DNA of 64,000 nucleotides from Anaerolineaceae bacterium UBA5404 (GCA_002409625.1 DHNY01000006.1:9759-73758), one strand, 5' to 3'; shown: positions 42,898 to 51,089, numbered from the stretch's first letter. Translations and numbers: made by a program. Notes: generated from the sequence alone by a model not told the origin.

Positions 42898-43299
42898 TTA
42901 ATCTTTTTTATCACAAAGAAAATCTTCACAATAAGCTTTAATATGCTGGAAAGTTTTCTCGCTAACATAATGCTCAATGCGGCAGGCGTCCATTTCGGCG
43001 GTTAGTTCGTCTACACCCAGGTGAATTAGAAAACGGGTGAAGATTTTGTGGCGCTCATAAACGGATTCAGCCACCGCGCGTCCTTGCGGTGTGAGGGATA
43101 TCTTGGCATTGTCATCGATGTTGACCAGGTTTTGCTCGGCTAGTTTTTTCACAGCGATGTGCACGGTGGGGCGCTTAAAATCCAGCGCGCGGGCGATGTC
43201 TACCTGTCGCACTGCCTTGTGGTCACGTTCGAGCAAAAGGATGGTTTCAAGGTACATTTCACCTGATTCGGGGATATCAGAAATGAATTCGGTTTTCAT
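42898..43299 (-). CDS. DtxR/MntR family metal-dependent regulator
   Basis: 133 residues. An N-terminal winged helix (SGEMYLETILLLERDHKAVR, VDIARALDFKRPTVHIAVKKL) is followed by a dimerisation domain with likely metal ligands (ERHKIFTRFLIHLGVDE, DACRIEHYVSEKT). The C-terminal SH3-like domain is absent, as in MntR. It is divergent from the feo operon with two palindromes between, so it probably represses feo in the presence of Fe(II) or Mn(II). Its ATG has TATAAT seven bases upstream and no SD. Confidence 0.9.
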   Translation of the reverse strand: MKTEFISDIPESGEMYLETILLLERDHKAVRQVDIARALDFKRPTVHIAVKKLAEQNLVNIDDNAKISLTPQGRAVAESVYERHKIFTRFLIHLGVDELTAEMDACRIEHYVSEKTFQHIKAYCEDFLCDKKD

Positions 43300-43306
43300 G
43301 GCACCA

Positions 43307-43312
43307 ATTATA
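43307..43312 (-). promoter_or_regulatory. -10 box of a likely leaderless promoter for the DtxR/MntR gene
   Basis: TGG-TATAAT (extended -10) on the minus strand, seven bases before the ATG; no SD. Confidence 0.6.
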
Positions 43313-43322
43313 CCAAAAACCC

Positions 43323-43374
43323 TTGACAGAATAGTTAGATGCGTCTAACTTATGAGAAGTTAGTAATAACTAAC
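43323..43374 (+). promoter_or_regulatory. feo promoter with two metalloregulator operators
   Basis: TTGACA (43323-43328) and TAACTT (43346-43351) with a 17-base spacer form a promoter. A perfect palindrome GTTAGA-TGCG-TCTAAC (43334-43349) overlaps the spacer and -10. A second, GTTAGT-AATA-ACTAAC (43359-43374), lies 25 bp downstream centre to centre, at or after the transcription start. Both fit the shape of DtxR/MntR-family sites. Confidence 0.75.
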
Positions 43375-43389
43375 GATTATGGAGGAACA

Positions 43390-43608
43390 ATGATACCACT
43401 GAGTTTTGTTCAAAACAAAAAAAGATGTAAGGTTCAACGTGCTCGGGGGCATTGTAGAAAGAGAATGGAAGCGCTGGGCTTTGTGCCGGGCGAAGAAATT
43501 GATGTTATTTCTTCTTGCAATGGCAACGTTATAGTCTTGCTACGTGAGGCTCGTTATGCCTTGGATGAAGAGCATGCAAAGAATATTTTTGTAGAGGAAA
43601 CAGTATGA
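43390..43608 (+). CDS. feoA: FeoA-type protein, first copy
   Basis: 72 residues from ATG 43390 with SD GGAGGA. SH3-like FeoA fold: KKRCKVQRARGHCRKRMEAL, LGFVPGEEIDVISSCNGNVIV. FeoA proteins assist FeoB in Fe(II) uptake. This copy is the more diverged of the two, with extra Cys residues. Its stop overlaps the start of the next feoA by four bases. Confidence 0.88.
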   Translation: MIPLSFVQNKKRCKVQRARGHCRKRMEALGFVPGEEIDVISSCNGNVIVLLREARYALDEEHAKNIFVEETV

Positions 43609-43826
43609 AAACATTAAAAGAGATGAAACCGGGCGAGATCGCGGTGGTCAAAAAGGTGCATGGTGAAGGCAGCCTGAGACGACGCATTTTGGATATGGGT
43701 ATCATTCGTGGCACCCAGCTTGAGATGGTGAAAAAAGCGCCTTTGGGTGATCCTATTGAAGTCAAAATTAAAGGTTATGACCTAAGCTTGAGGCAAACCG
43801 AAGCCGCCTTGGTTGAAGTGGAGTAG
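43605..43826 (+). CDS. feoA: FeoA, second copy
   Basis: 73 residues. The canonical FeoA pattern is complete: MKPGEIAVVKKVHGEGSLRR, ILDMGIIRGTQLEMVKKAPL, GDPIEVKIKGYDLSLR. It overlaps the previous gene by four bases and precedes feoB by four bases, so the three are translationally linked. Confidence 0.93.
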   Translation: MKTLKEMKPGEIAVVKKVHGEGSLRRRILDMGIIRGTQLEMVKKAPLGDPIEVKIKGYDLSLRQTEAALVEVE

Positions 43827-43830
43827 AAGG

Positions 43831-45981
43831 ATGAGTAAAGAAAAAGTAATCATTGCCTTAGCCGGCAACCCAAACTCTGGTAAAACAACCCTGTTCAACC
43901 AATTGACCGGTGCCAACCAATATGTGGGCAACTGGCCAGGTGTTACTGTTGAAAAGAAAGAAGGCAAGTTAAAAGGTCATGCACATGTCATCATCCAGGA
44001 CTTGCCAGGTATTTATTCGCTTTCTGCAAACTCCATTGAAGAAAAAATTGCCAGCGAGCAGCTCACCCAAAACCCACCTGATGCGGTTATCAACATCGTG
44101 GACGGAACCAACCTGGAGCGCAACCTCTATTTGACCACGCAACTGATCGACATGGAGATTCCGGTTGTGGTTGCCATCAATATGGCGGATGTGCTCAGTC
44201 GTCAGGACATGCGCATCGACATGAATAAGCTTTCAAAGCGCTTGGGTTGTCCTGTGGTGGGCATTTCTGCTTTGAAAGGCACAAATCTTGAGCAATTGAT
44301 TGAAGAATCTTTGCGTTTGGTACGCAGCAAGCAGGTGCCTCCTGCTTTGGCTTATGACAAAGGATTTCTCGCCTTATTGGCTGAAGCTGAAAAACTCGCC
44401 GGCGCAGAGCTGCCCAAGAACCAGCGTCGCTATTGGTTAACCCGCGCGCTTGAAAATCCTGAAACTTTGGATCTTAAGGCATCTACCCTTGCAAAACTAC
44501 AAAACTTAATCAAAGGCTACGAAAAACAAGAAGACGATGACCTGCAAAGCGTCATCACCTTCCAACGCTATGCTTTGATTGATGACTTGGTTGCGGGTGT
44601 GCGAGGTGGCAGACCTGCCGCGGATATGAGCACTTCAGATAAGATTGACCAGGTTGTGACCAACCGCTGGGCGGCATTGCCGATCTTTGTGGTGATTATG
44701 ACTTTGGTCTTTGGTCTCTCAGTGTGGAGCGCGGGTCCCGGCACGTGGTTGACCGATTGGGTCAACGAGACCCTCTTTGGCGAGATTATTCCTCCCGCGG
44801 TTGAAGGTCTTTTAGGTAATTGGGGCGTGGCAGATTGGCTCCAAAGCCTCATATTGGACGGTATCATCGGTGGTGTTGGTGCCGTGCTGGGTTTCTTACC
44901 TCAAATGGTTGTGCTCTTCCTGATGTTGGCGTTCCTCGAAGGAACAGGGTATATGGCGCGCGTTGCTTTTATTATGGATCGTGTGTTTAGACGCTTTGGA
45001 CTCTCGGGTAAGAGTTTTATTCCGATGTTGGTGGGTGTAGGGTGTAGCGTGCCCGGCATTATGGCATCCCGCACGATTGAAGAAGAGCGTGACCGCCGTA
45101 TGACCATTACCGTTACCAGCTTCATTCCCTGCGGCGCGAAACTACCGATCATCGCCTTGATTGCTGGTGCTTTGTTTGGCGGAGCCTGGTGGGTGGCGCC
45201 AAGTGCCTACTTCTTAGGTATTGGCGCGGTCATCCTCTCGGGCATTATTCTAAAGAAGACCAAGCGCTTTGCTGGTCCACCTGCACCATTTGTGATGGAA
45301 TTGCCTCCATACCGCTTGCCAAGTGTTGGAACCGTGTTGCGCTCTGTTTGGGAACGTGCCTGGAGCTTCGTGCGCAAGGCTGGTACTGTTATTTTGCTTT
45401 CAAGTATTGTGATTTGGGTGCTCTCATCCCTTGGGTGGGAAGATGGCGTCTTTGGTTTTGTTGATGATATCAACAACGGTATTATGGCAAAAATCGGTAA
45501 CGCGATTGCCTGGGTCTTTAAGCCCTTGGGCTTTGGTGACTGGCGGGCGACTGTGGCTACGATTACGGGCTTGGTTGCCAAAGAAAATGTGGTAACAACT
45601 TATGGTGTTTTATATGGCGTTGGCGAAGTGTCTGAAGCTGGAGAAGAAATCTGGCATCTTTTGAGCAGAGATTTCTCCACAATTTCAGCCTATGCCTTCT
45701 TGATTTTCAATCTGATTTGTGTGCCTTGTTTTGCCGCGATTGGTGCCATCAAACGTGAGATGAACAATGCTGGTTGGACTTGGTTTGCCATCGGGTATCA
45801 AACGGTTTTTGCTTACGCGCTTGCGCTCGTTTTCTACCAAATTGGCACCTTGATTACAACCGGTGTGTTTACCTTGGGCACCGCGGTTGGATTTGTGGTT
45901 TTGGCCGCCTTGCTTTACTTCATTTTCCGCCCTCAAAAGAAATATGAAGTCAAGGCTGCAGCCTTGCCACAGCATAACTGA
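43831..45981 (+). CDS. feoB: Ferrous iron transporter FeoB
   Basis: 716 residues from ATG 43831 (SD AGAAGG). N-terminal G-protein domain: ALAGNPNSGKTTLFNQLTG (G1), GNWPGVTVEKKEG (switch), DLPGIYSL (G3), INMADV (G4) and SALKG (G5). The membrane domain has two Gate motifs, including GCSVPGIMASRT and NLICVPCFAAIGAIKRE with conserved Cys, and VTSFIPCGAKLPI. It imports Fe(II). The following small Cys-rich protein is typical of feo operons. Confidence 0.96.
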   Translation: MSKEKVIIALAGNPNSGKTTLFNQLTGANQYVGNWPGVTVEKKEGKLKGHAHVIIQDLPGIYSLSANSIEEKIASEQLTQNPPDAVINIVDGTNLERNLYLTTQLIDMEIPVVVAINMADVLSRQDMRIDMNKLSKRLGCPVVGISALKGTNLEQLIEESLRLVRSKQVPPALAYDKGFLALLAEAEKLAGAELPKNQRRYWLTRALENPETLDLKASTLAKLQNLIKGYEKQEDDDLQSVITFQRYALIDDLVAGVRGGRPAADMSTSDKIDQVVTNRWAALPIFVVIMTLVFGLSVWSAGPGTWLTDWVNETLFGEIIPPAVEGLLGNWGVADWLQSLILDGIIGGVGAVLGFLPQMVVLFLMLAFLEGTGYMARVAFIMDRVFRRFGLSGKSFIPMLVGVGCSVPGIMASRTIEEERDRRMTITVTSFIPCGAKLPIIALIAGALFGGAWWVAPSAYFLGIGAVILSGIILKKTKRFAGPPAPFVMELPPYRLPSVGTVLRSVWERAWSFVRKAGTVILLSSIVIWVLSSLGWEDGVFGFVDDINNGIMAKIGNAIAWVFKPLGFGDWRATVATITGLVAKENVVTTYGVLYGVGEVSEAGEEIWHLLSRDFSTISAYAFLIFNLICVPCFAAIGAIKREMNNAGWTWFAIGYQTVFAYALALVFYQIGTLITTGVFTLGTAVGFVVLAALLYFIFRPQKKYEVKAAALPQHN

Positions 45982-45989
45982 GTGATGTG

Positions 45990-46178
45990 ATGAGCACAGG
46001 AACGATTATTGTTGGATTGGTATTGCTAGCCGTAGTGGCGTGGATCATTGTTCGGATGGTCCGCCAGGCAAAAGCAAATACAGACTGCGAAAGTGGCTGT
46101 ATTGGCTGCCCAATTGCTTCGCGATGCGCCAAAGGTAAGGATGAAAACTTGCCAACCCTACCGTTTACGGTAGATTAA
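45990..46178 (+). CDS. FeoB-associated Cys-rich membrane protein
   Basis: 62 residues from ATG 45990 (GTG one codon earlier is possible). One transmembrane helix (about 5-23) followed by a cytoplasmic tail with four Cys (CESGCIGCPIASRC). Short proteins of this shape follow feoB in many bacteria; a role in Fe(II) handling is inferred from position. A terminator follows. Confidence 0.85.
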   Translation: MSTGTIIVGLVLLAVVAWIIVRMVRQAKANTDCESGCIGCPIASRCAKGKDENLPTLPFTVD

Positions 46179-46233
46179 AAATGAATCCTTGAACTTTCAA
46201 GTTTGTATTGGTTAAAGTCTCTTCAAATCAGGG

Positions 46234-46262
46234 AGCGCCTCAGCAATGAGGCGCTTCTTGGT
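46234..46262 (+). terminator. Terminator of the feo operon
   Basis: AGCGCCTCA pairs with TGAGGCGCT around GCAA, then TCTTGGTTT. It may also act for the converging DMT gene. Confidence 0.75.
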
Positions 46263-46265
46263 TTA

Positions 46266-47177
46266 TCAGGCAGAGTTTGATAGATGGGATACGGATTGCT
46301 TCTTGAAGCGCACGCTGACGATGATGACGCCAACAACAGCGATAAAGAGCCCAATGCCCTCAATCAAGCTAATGCGTTCTTTTAAGATTATCCAGGAAAG
46401 GACGCTGATTTGGATGAGCATGGTGTTGTTAATGATGCTTGATTCCATCGCGCTAAGGGTGCGCATGCTGTGGTTCCAAAGCCAAAAGGCAAAGGCTGTG
46501 TTGACCGATGCGACATACAATATAACCAGCCATGACTTCATGTCAAATTTAGGCAAACCATGCAGACTCAAGCCTGTTCCCAGCAGTAAAGTTGCGCCAA
46601 AAAACATGCTAATGCCAGTCACGACCAAAGCATTGTGCTTTTGGCCACGATTGGCATAGCGCCCTAAAACCGTGCCTGATGAATTTGTGATGAGGGAAAG
46701 CAGTACCATGGCGATGCCAAAAATGCTCAGGCTGGCAAGTGTCTTTTGAGAAAAATAGATGAGCACGCCAACAATGAAGATGATTGTGCCTGCCCATTGT
46801 TGTGGAAGAACGGGCTCTTTGAGGAAAAGGATGCCAATAAACGCGACCAATGGCGAAGTGAAGGTGAGGATAAGGCTGATGGTGACCATATCGACGTATT
46901 GGAGTGATATGAACTGAGCGCCTTGGGTAATGGCGTAATAGACCACACCCAGCAGAAAGAGCATCAGCCAGTCATGTTTGCTGAGCGATTTGATGTCATT
47001 TCGGTAACGCCAAAGCGCGGGAGCCAACAGAACAACCGCTATGGCATAGCGTAAGCCGGCGAAAAGCAAAGGCGGAATCTCGTTGATAAAAAGCTTGATG
47101 AGGATGAGCGAGGTCGACCACAAAAAAGTGACCAGTAGCGCTTGCAGCGTGGCAACGAGATGGGCTTTGTTCTTCAT
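46266..47177 (-). CDS. EamA/DMT family transporter
   Basis: 303 residues with ten predicted transmembrane helices in two EamA repeats (TFLWSTSLILIKLFINEIPP in the first; SGTVLGRYANRGQKHNALVV begins the second). Members export metabolites or drugs; substrate unknown. It starts four bases after the stop of the GT-C-like gene upstream, so it belongs to a three-gene unit. Convergent with the feo operon. Confidence 0.88.
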   Translation of the reverse strand: MKNKAHLVATLQALLVTFLWSTSLILIKLFINEIPPLLFAGLRYAIAVVLLAPALWRYRNDIKSLSKHDWLMLFLLGVVYYAITQGAQFISLQYVDMVTISLILTFTSPLVAFIGILFLKEPVLPQQWAGTIIFIVGVLIYFSQKTLASLSIFGIAMVLLSLITNSSGTVLGRYANRGQKHNALVVTGISMFFGATLLLGTGLSLHGLPKFDMKSWLVILYVASVNTAFAFWLWNHSMRTLSAMESSIINNTMLIQISVLSWIILKERISLIEGIGLFIAVVGVIIVSVRFKKQSVSHLSNSA

Positions 47178-47181
47178 GAGC

Positions 47182-48447
47182 TTAAGCGATTTGTTCTTGT
47201 GGTGGCGGCATCATCTCAATATGGTTGAACTGATCGTGTTTTGATGGAGTTTTGAAGAAGTCATAGATGAGCGATAACAAAACTCCCAACAGAATAAAAG
47301 CAACGATTTTGTGGTCGAACCATGGCGGCGTGCCAAAAAAGTAAGGTGGATAAACCATCGCATTAATGCCCCAGAGTATTATCGGGATGTAGAAAGGTTT
47401 TGGCTTGACGAATAAGTACAAAATGGCGAATAGGTCCGCCATAAACATGTAGCGTTCATGCATTTTGGGTAAGAAAAAAACGGTCATTATGGAGATTATT
47501 AAAGCAAGCTCAACCTTTTTATCGGGAGACATAGTGAGCTGTTTTTGTTTCACGACTAGGAAGGCAAGCCCACCAAGTGTGATGGCGGTTAAAAGATAAC
47601 CAGCAGTTGAAAAGAGGTCATAGTTGTCTGGTAGTAAAGCGTAAAGGTTTGGAAAACCGAGCACCATGTTTTGATGCGAAGCAATTTGCATGCCATATGC
47701 TTCAAAAATCTGTGTGATGTGTTTGCCAAGAAATAATGCTGGAATATAGGTTATGAAATAAACAACGGGAGTGTAAAGGAAATTTAATAGTGAGAATTTC
47801 CGGGTTTTTAAATAGAGGATGACCAACAGAGGCAAGAAAAATATAGCTTGAAGCTTAAAGCTGAGCGCTAGACCATAATAAACAAAAGCTAAGCCATATC
47901 GATCATCCAAAACAAAATAGAATGAGAGCAAAACAAATGAGGTGTAGATGATGTCACATTGTCCCCATAAAGCACTGTTCATGAAAACAGCGGGTACGAA
48001 TAGCGTAATCGTGTAAGCCAATATGGGTAAACGGCTCAAGAATTTTCGATTGGTTAACTTTGCAACGGTAATAGCAACTACGAATGCAGCAAAAAAGTCA
48101 AAAACCCAGGTAACAAGTTTTATTTTTGCGATGGTGGAACCGGGCAAATAGCTAATGAATGCGAGAATGTATTGGTAAATGACTGTGTAGTCTGAATGTA
48201 GACTTGGAATGCCCAAAAAGCCACCATTAGCTTGAAGGTGTGCGGTCCAGGGTTCATAAAACAGCGCCATATCCCCTGACAGATAACCTCTAAAACTGTT
48301 GCGCGAAAAGAATGCCAGCAAGGTTGCAGTTATGAAGAATATGAGGTTGAGATTCTTCTGAATAAACGTGATAAATGATTCATCAAAGCGTTTGGCTGAT
48401 AAATCAAGATTTGGTTTACTTTTTTTTATGTTTGTTTTCTTCTTCAT
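47182..48447 (-). CDS. GT-C-like mannosyltransferase (Gpi18-like)
   Basis: 421 residues, about ten transmembrane helices. An acidic first loop (RGYLSGDMALFYEPWTAHLQ, Asp) and the motif LPKMHERYMFMADLFAILYL near the C-terminus are typical of Gpi18-like (COG5542) enzymes, which use dolichyl- or polyprenyl-phosphate mannose. Short charged tails at both ends. It lies nine bases after the 48457 gene and upstream of the DMT transporter. A decayed copy of its C-terminus lies at 50144-50380. Confidence 0.8.
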   Translation of the reverse strand: MKKKTNIKKSKPNLDLSAKRFDESFITFIQKNLNLIFFITATLLAFFSRNSFRGYLSGDMALFYEPWTAHLQANGGFLGIPSLHSDYTVIYQYILAFISYLPGSTIAKIKLVTWVFDFFAAFVVAITVAKLTNRKFLSRLPILAYTITLFVPAVFMNSALWGQCDIIYTSFVLLSFYFVLDDRYGLAFVYYGLALSFKLQAIFFLPLLVILYLKTRKFSLLNFLYTPVVYFITYIPALFLGKHITQIFEAYGMQIASHQNMVLGFPNLYALLPDNYDLFSTAGYLLTAITLGGLAFLVVKQKQLTMSPDKKVELALIISIMTVFFLPKMHERYMFMADLFAILYLFVKPKPFYIPIILWGINAMVYPPYFFGTPPWFDHKIVAFILLGVLLSLIYDFFKTPSKHDQFNHIEMMPPPQEQIA

Positions 48448-48456
48448 AAATGAGTT

Positions 48457-50043
48457 TTAGTTTCCATTATATTGATTTTCGAGTTCAGTGCGTATAAAGA
48501 TGAGCCCAGTTTCATCTTCATAGAGTAATTGATAACCTTCAATCTTGCCATCTCTGGCTGCCTGGTAGAATGCCTGGCTTTCGACAAACTTCGCAGGGTC
48601 AATGCCAACCGCGTTTGGCTTGAGATAATCATTGATCCGTTGGCGGAGTAGAAGTAAAACATCAAATCCATTTTGTTGTATGTAATTGTAGGTGAGCATT
48701 TCGAAATTTGTATGGATCTGCCAGTTTTCCTTTCTTGGAAGATAGAGACGATAATCGAAATAGATTGTTAAGTCTCGCTCTGAGATTGGTGCAAGCTTAT
48801 CCTCTACATGGTCAAAAAATGCAAGTTCTGGACTAGTTTTCTCACGATGAAATGCTGCTTGAAGTGTTTTTATGTTTTGAGGCACAAAAAAGGCCATCTG
48901 AAGCAAAATGATGCTCGCAGATAAGATGATGAGAATGTCCTTGAGATTTGTTGACTTTAGTGGTTTTTGTAGAGGTAAAACCCCGATGATACCTGAAATG
49001 AGCAAAATACCAACTGGTAGCCAGTATTGAAATTTGAAATGCGTAAAAAAGAAAGTCATCACCGTCATCGGCAAACTCCAAGCAAGAATTAACCGGTAGA
49101 GATGTTTCTGTTTGCTTTGGATGGCTGCCCAAATGTTGATTGCTAAGACGCTTAGGAGGAATATTGCATGTCCGTACGCTTCTCGTAGCCAGGGGTAAGT
49201 TGCGAAGATGCCTTTTTGATAAACGATTCCATAGCCTTGGTCCAATAATGCTCTTTGATAATGGAATATTTGAAGCCAGGCGATACGTCCCCAACTAGAA
49301 AGCACAAAGGGGTTTGCAATGACGAAACTAAGCGCCATAATGAGGATAAATAACATGCCAGCTTTGATGATTTCTGTCCAGGTTTTTTTGTTTTCCCGTA
49401 AGGCTACCCATAGGCAGTAAGCGACCGCTAGAAAAAAATGAAAACCGATTAATTTTAAAGCTGTCAAAACCCCACAAAAGAAGGCTGCCAGAAAAAAGTT
49501 GTGTTTAAGCTGAAATTGGTCCTTATTTAGGAACCACAAAACAAGAACCGTTAGGAGCAAAACAAGACCATCAGGGTGCCACCAAAGCGCGTTTTGTGTT
49601 ACCGCAGGAATCGCCAACAGGATGATAAGCCCAACTGGAGACCGCCAGGTTTGAAAGCCGTCCCACATTTTGATGAGGAGTAAGAAAGCCAAGAGCATGG
49701 GCAAGACGCTCACCAATTGACGCAAAACCAGCATGGTAAGCTGTGTGTTTTCGGCTAGCCCTAGCCATTTTAGGGGAAGTATGACCAACGCGGATGAACC
49801 GAAAAATGGGAAGCCATAATAATAGTAGTCATATGCCAGAAAGCCAATAATAGTTTGCCTCAAAGTGGGTTTGGGGCTAAGCATTCTTTGAACAACAGGA
49901 TATTGGGCATATTCATCGGGTTCGAAAACCGATAGCATTTGTACATCTCTTGTGCCTTTGGTGTTAGGAAATGCAAAAGCTATGAAGGCAAGCACGGAGA
50001 TTAAAACACAAAGAATTAGGATTTTCCTGTTGGCGGCTGGCAT
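48457..50043 (-). CDS. GT-C/PMT-like membrane glycosyltransferase
   Basis: 528 residues. About ten transmembrane helices precede a C-terminal soluble part of about 120 residues. The first loop contains FEPDEYAQYPVVQRM (an Asp-Glu pair expected of GT39/ArnT-like enzymes). Acceptor unknown. It begins a three-gene unit with the Gpi18-like protein and the DMT transporter. Its ATG has TATAAT six bases upstream and no SD. Confidence 0.78.
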   Translation of the reverse strand: MPAANRKILILCVLISVLAFIAFAFPNTKGTRDVQMLSVFEPDEYAQYPVVQRMLSPKPTLRQTIIGFLAYDYYYYGFPFFGSSALVILPLKWLGLAENTQLTMLVLRQLVSVLPMLLAFLLLIKMWDGFQTWRSPVGLIILLAIPAVTQNALWWHPDGLVLLLTVLVLWFLNKDQFQLKHNFFLAAFFCGVLTALKLIGFHFFLAVAYCLWVALRENKKTWTEIIKAGMLFILIMALSFVIANPFVLSSWGRIAWLQIFHYQRALLDQGYGIVYQKGIFATYPWLREAYGHAIFLLSVLAINIWAAIQSKQKHLYRLILAWSLPMTVMTFFFTHFKFQYWLPVGILLISGIIGVLPLQKPLKSTNLKDILIILSASIILLQMAFFVPQNIKTLQAAFHREKTSPELAFFDHVEDKLAPISERDLTIYFDYRLYLPRKENWQIHTNFEMLTYNYIQQNGFDVLLLLRQRINDYLKPNAVGIDPAKFVESQAFYQAARDGKIEGYQLLYEDETGLIFIRTELENQYNGN

Positions 50044-50049
50044 AAAAAC

Positions 50050-50055
50050 ATTATA
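50050..50055 (-). promoter_or_regulatory. -10 box of a likely leaderless promoter for the GT-C unit
   Basis: On the minus strand TATAAT, GTTTTT, then the ATG at 50043; six-base spacing, no SD. Confidence 0.6.
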
Positions 50056-50143
50056 ATCCGAATTGCCCCATTGGATACTCTAAAAGCTTTGTTTTATGAA
50101 AGCAAAGCCTTAGTGCTTATTAGCGATCTTAATTTGCCAAGCC

Positions 50144-50380
50144 TTAGGCTTGTCTTGATGCAACTTTTTCTGGACTTTTGTCGCTTTGCGGAGCGTTGAA
50201 AAACTCATAGCTAATAAAAAGCAGCAGACCTAATAAAATGAACGAAACCACTTTGTAATCAAACCAGGGTTCTGAGCCAAATAAATTGGGGAAGTATGCC
50301 ATTGCAATAATCGACTAAATAAGCATTGGGATGTAAAAACGCCTGGATTTGATGAAAAGATAAAGGATGGCAGCATGAAT
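50144..50380 (-). pseudogene. Decayed C-terminal fragment of a Gpi18-like mannosyltransferase gene
   Basis: Translated on the minus strand this gives AAILYLFIKSRRFYIPMLI, an in-frame TAG, then IIAMAYFPNLFGSEPWFDYK and FILLGLL before TAA at 50144. It aligns with the C-terminal 75 residues of the intact 47182 gene (AILYLFVKPKPFYIPIILW...PPWFDHKIVAFILLGVLL). Only the tail survives and it is interrupted, so it is a relic of a paralogue. Confidence 0.85.
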
Positions 50381-50405
50381 AAGATCAGGATGGTTGCAAG
50401 ATTAC

Positions 50406-50517
50406 AACAAAAAGTCGTGGTGAGGACACCACGACCGATCGGAAAATTGTGGACCCAGAGAGATTCGAAGTTCGCGGAGCACCCCTCGATGGGACAGACC
50501 TTCTCTTGTGTTTTTGG
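50406..50517 (-). repeat. tRNA-Ala 3'-half repeat with terminator, copy A
   Basis: Read on the minus strand: the last part of the anticodon arm and variable region of tRNA-Ala, then a 29-base insert with a CCC...GGG hairpin replacing the 5' strand of the T arm, then TTCGAATCTCTCTGGGTCCA as in the intact gene. The tRNA-derived part is 50450-50505. It is followed by a perfect 9-bp hairpin (50414-50435) and TTTTTGTT, an intrinsic terminator. Confidence 0.85.
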
Positions 50518-50595
50518 TAAGTGCGCATGGTGGGACGACATTCAGCAATGAGTTTGGTGGTTAAATAAATTAGGTCAGGAAAATGGCTTGTTTAA

Positions 50596-50706
50596 AACAA
50601 AAAGTCGTGGTGAGGACACCACGACCGATCGGAAAATTGTGGACCTAGAGAGATTCGAAGTTCGCGGAGCACCCCTCGATGGGGCAGACCTTCTCTTTGT
50701 TTTTGG
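50596..50706 (-). repeat. tRNA-Ala 3'-half repeat with terminator, copy B
   Basis: Nearly identical to copy A, 190 bases downstream on the plus strand. The tRNA-derived part is 50640-50695 and the terminator hairpin 50604-50625. Differences include GGGGC for GGGAC in the inserted hairpin and CCTAG for CCCAG in the acceptor strand. Confidence 0.85.
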
Positions 50707-50729
50707 CGTTATTTTTGTAGGCAACTCTT

Positions 50730-50758
50730 AAAAGAAAAAGAGCCCTTACGAGCTCTTT
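50730..50758 (-). terminator. Terminator after tRNA-Ala(GGC)
   Basis: On the minus strand AAAGAGC pairs with GCTCTTT around an 8-base loop, then TTCTTTT. It lies five bases after the tRNA. Confidence 0.75.
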
Positions 50759-50762
50759 GTAG

Positions 50763-50835
50763 TGGACCCAGAGAGATTCGAACTCTCGACCTTCTCAATG
50801 CCATTGAGACGCGCTCCCAACTGCGCCATGGGCCC
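50763..50835 (-). tRNA. tRNA-Ala (GGC anticodon)
   Basis: Acceptor GGGCCCA pairs with TGGGTCC; D arm GCGCAGTTGGGAGCGC; anticodon loop ATGGCAT gives GGC; T arm GAGAG-TTCGAAT-CTCTC; discriminator A. CCA not encoded. It is flanked on both sides by partial copies of itself. Confidence 0.95.
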
Positions 50836-50863
50836 TTGTAAATTTGTTTTTCTACTTCCCATC

Positions 50864-50907
50864 GCGCTCCCAATTCCCCGGAAGGGGACTTCGTGCGCCA
50901 TGGGCCC
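50864..50907 (-). repeat. tRNA-Ala 5'-half repeat, first copy
   Basis: On the minus strand this reads as the tRNA-Ala acceptor 5' strand and D arm, with an insert of about 21 bases (hairpin TCCCC-TTCC-GGGGA) in the D loop, and stops at GCGC before the anticodon stem. The next 28 bases (spacer) repeat too; the unit length is 72 bases. Confidence 0.85.
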
Positions 50908-50935
50908 TTGTAAATTAGTCTTTCTACTTCCCATT

Positions 50936-50980
50936 GCGCTCCCAATTCCCCGGAAAGGGGACTTCGTGCGCCATGGGCCC
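50936..50980 (-). repeat. tRNA-Ala 5'-half repeat, second copy
   Basis: The same 5' half with the D-loop hairpin insert (one base longer), in tandem with the first copy at a 73-base interval. It lies between the two intact tRNA-Ala genes. Confidence 0.85.
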
Positions 50981-51016
50981 AAATCGTTTGCTTGTTAAGC
51001 CTACATGTTTCCTTAG

Positions 51017-51089
51017 TGGACCTGGAGGGAGTCGAACCCTCGACCTCTTCAGTGCGATTGAAGCGCGCTCCCAACTGCGCTACAGGCCC
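51017..51089 (-). tRNA. tRNA-Ala (CGC anticodon)
   Basis: Acceptor GGGCCTG pairs with CAGGTCC; D arm GCGCAGTTGGGAGCGC; anticodon loop ATCGCAC gives CGC; T arm GAGGG-TTCGACT-CCCTC. Discriminator A; CCA not encoded. It is upstream, on the minus strand, of the tRNA-Ala fragment repeats. Confidence 0.95.

Noticed and set aside
50230..50541. A 103-codon minus-strand frame covering part of the mannosyltransferase relic
   Set aside because: It is in a different frame from the recognisable homology and runs through the tRNA-derived repeat.
50406..50706. tmRNA or additional functional tRNA genes
   Set aside because: The fragments lack an anticodon arm and the inserts break the T arm; no tag-peptide frame or tmRNA pseudoknots were recognised.
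50709..51074. Repeat-containing ORFs of 78-121 codons across the tRNA-Ala locus
   Set aside because: They are translations of tRNA genes and their fragments; the protein repeats arise from the nucleotide repeats.
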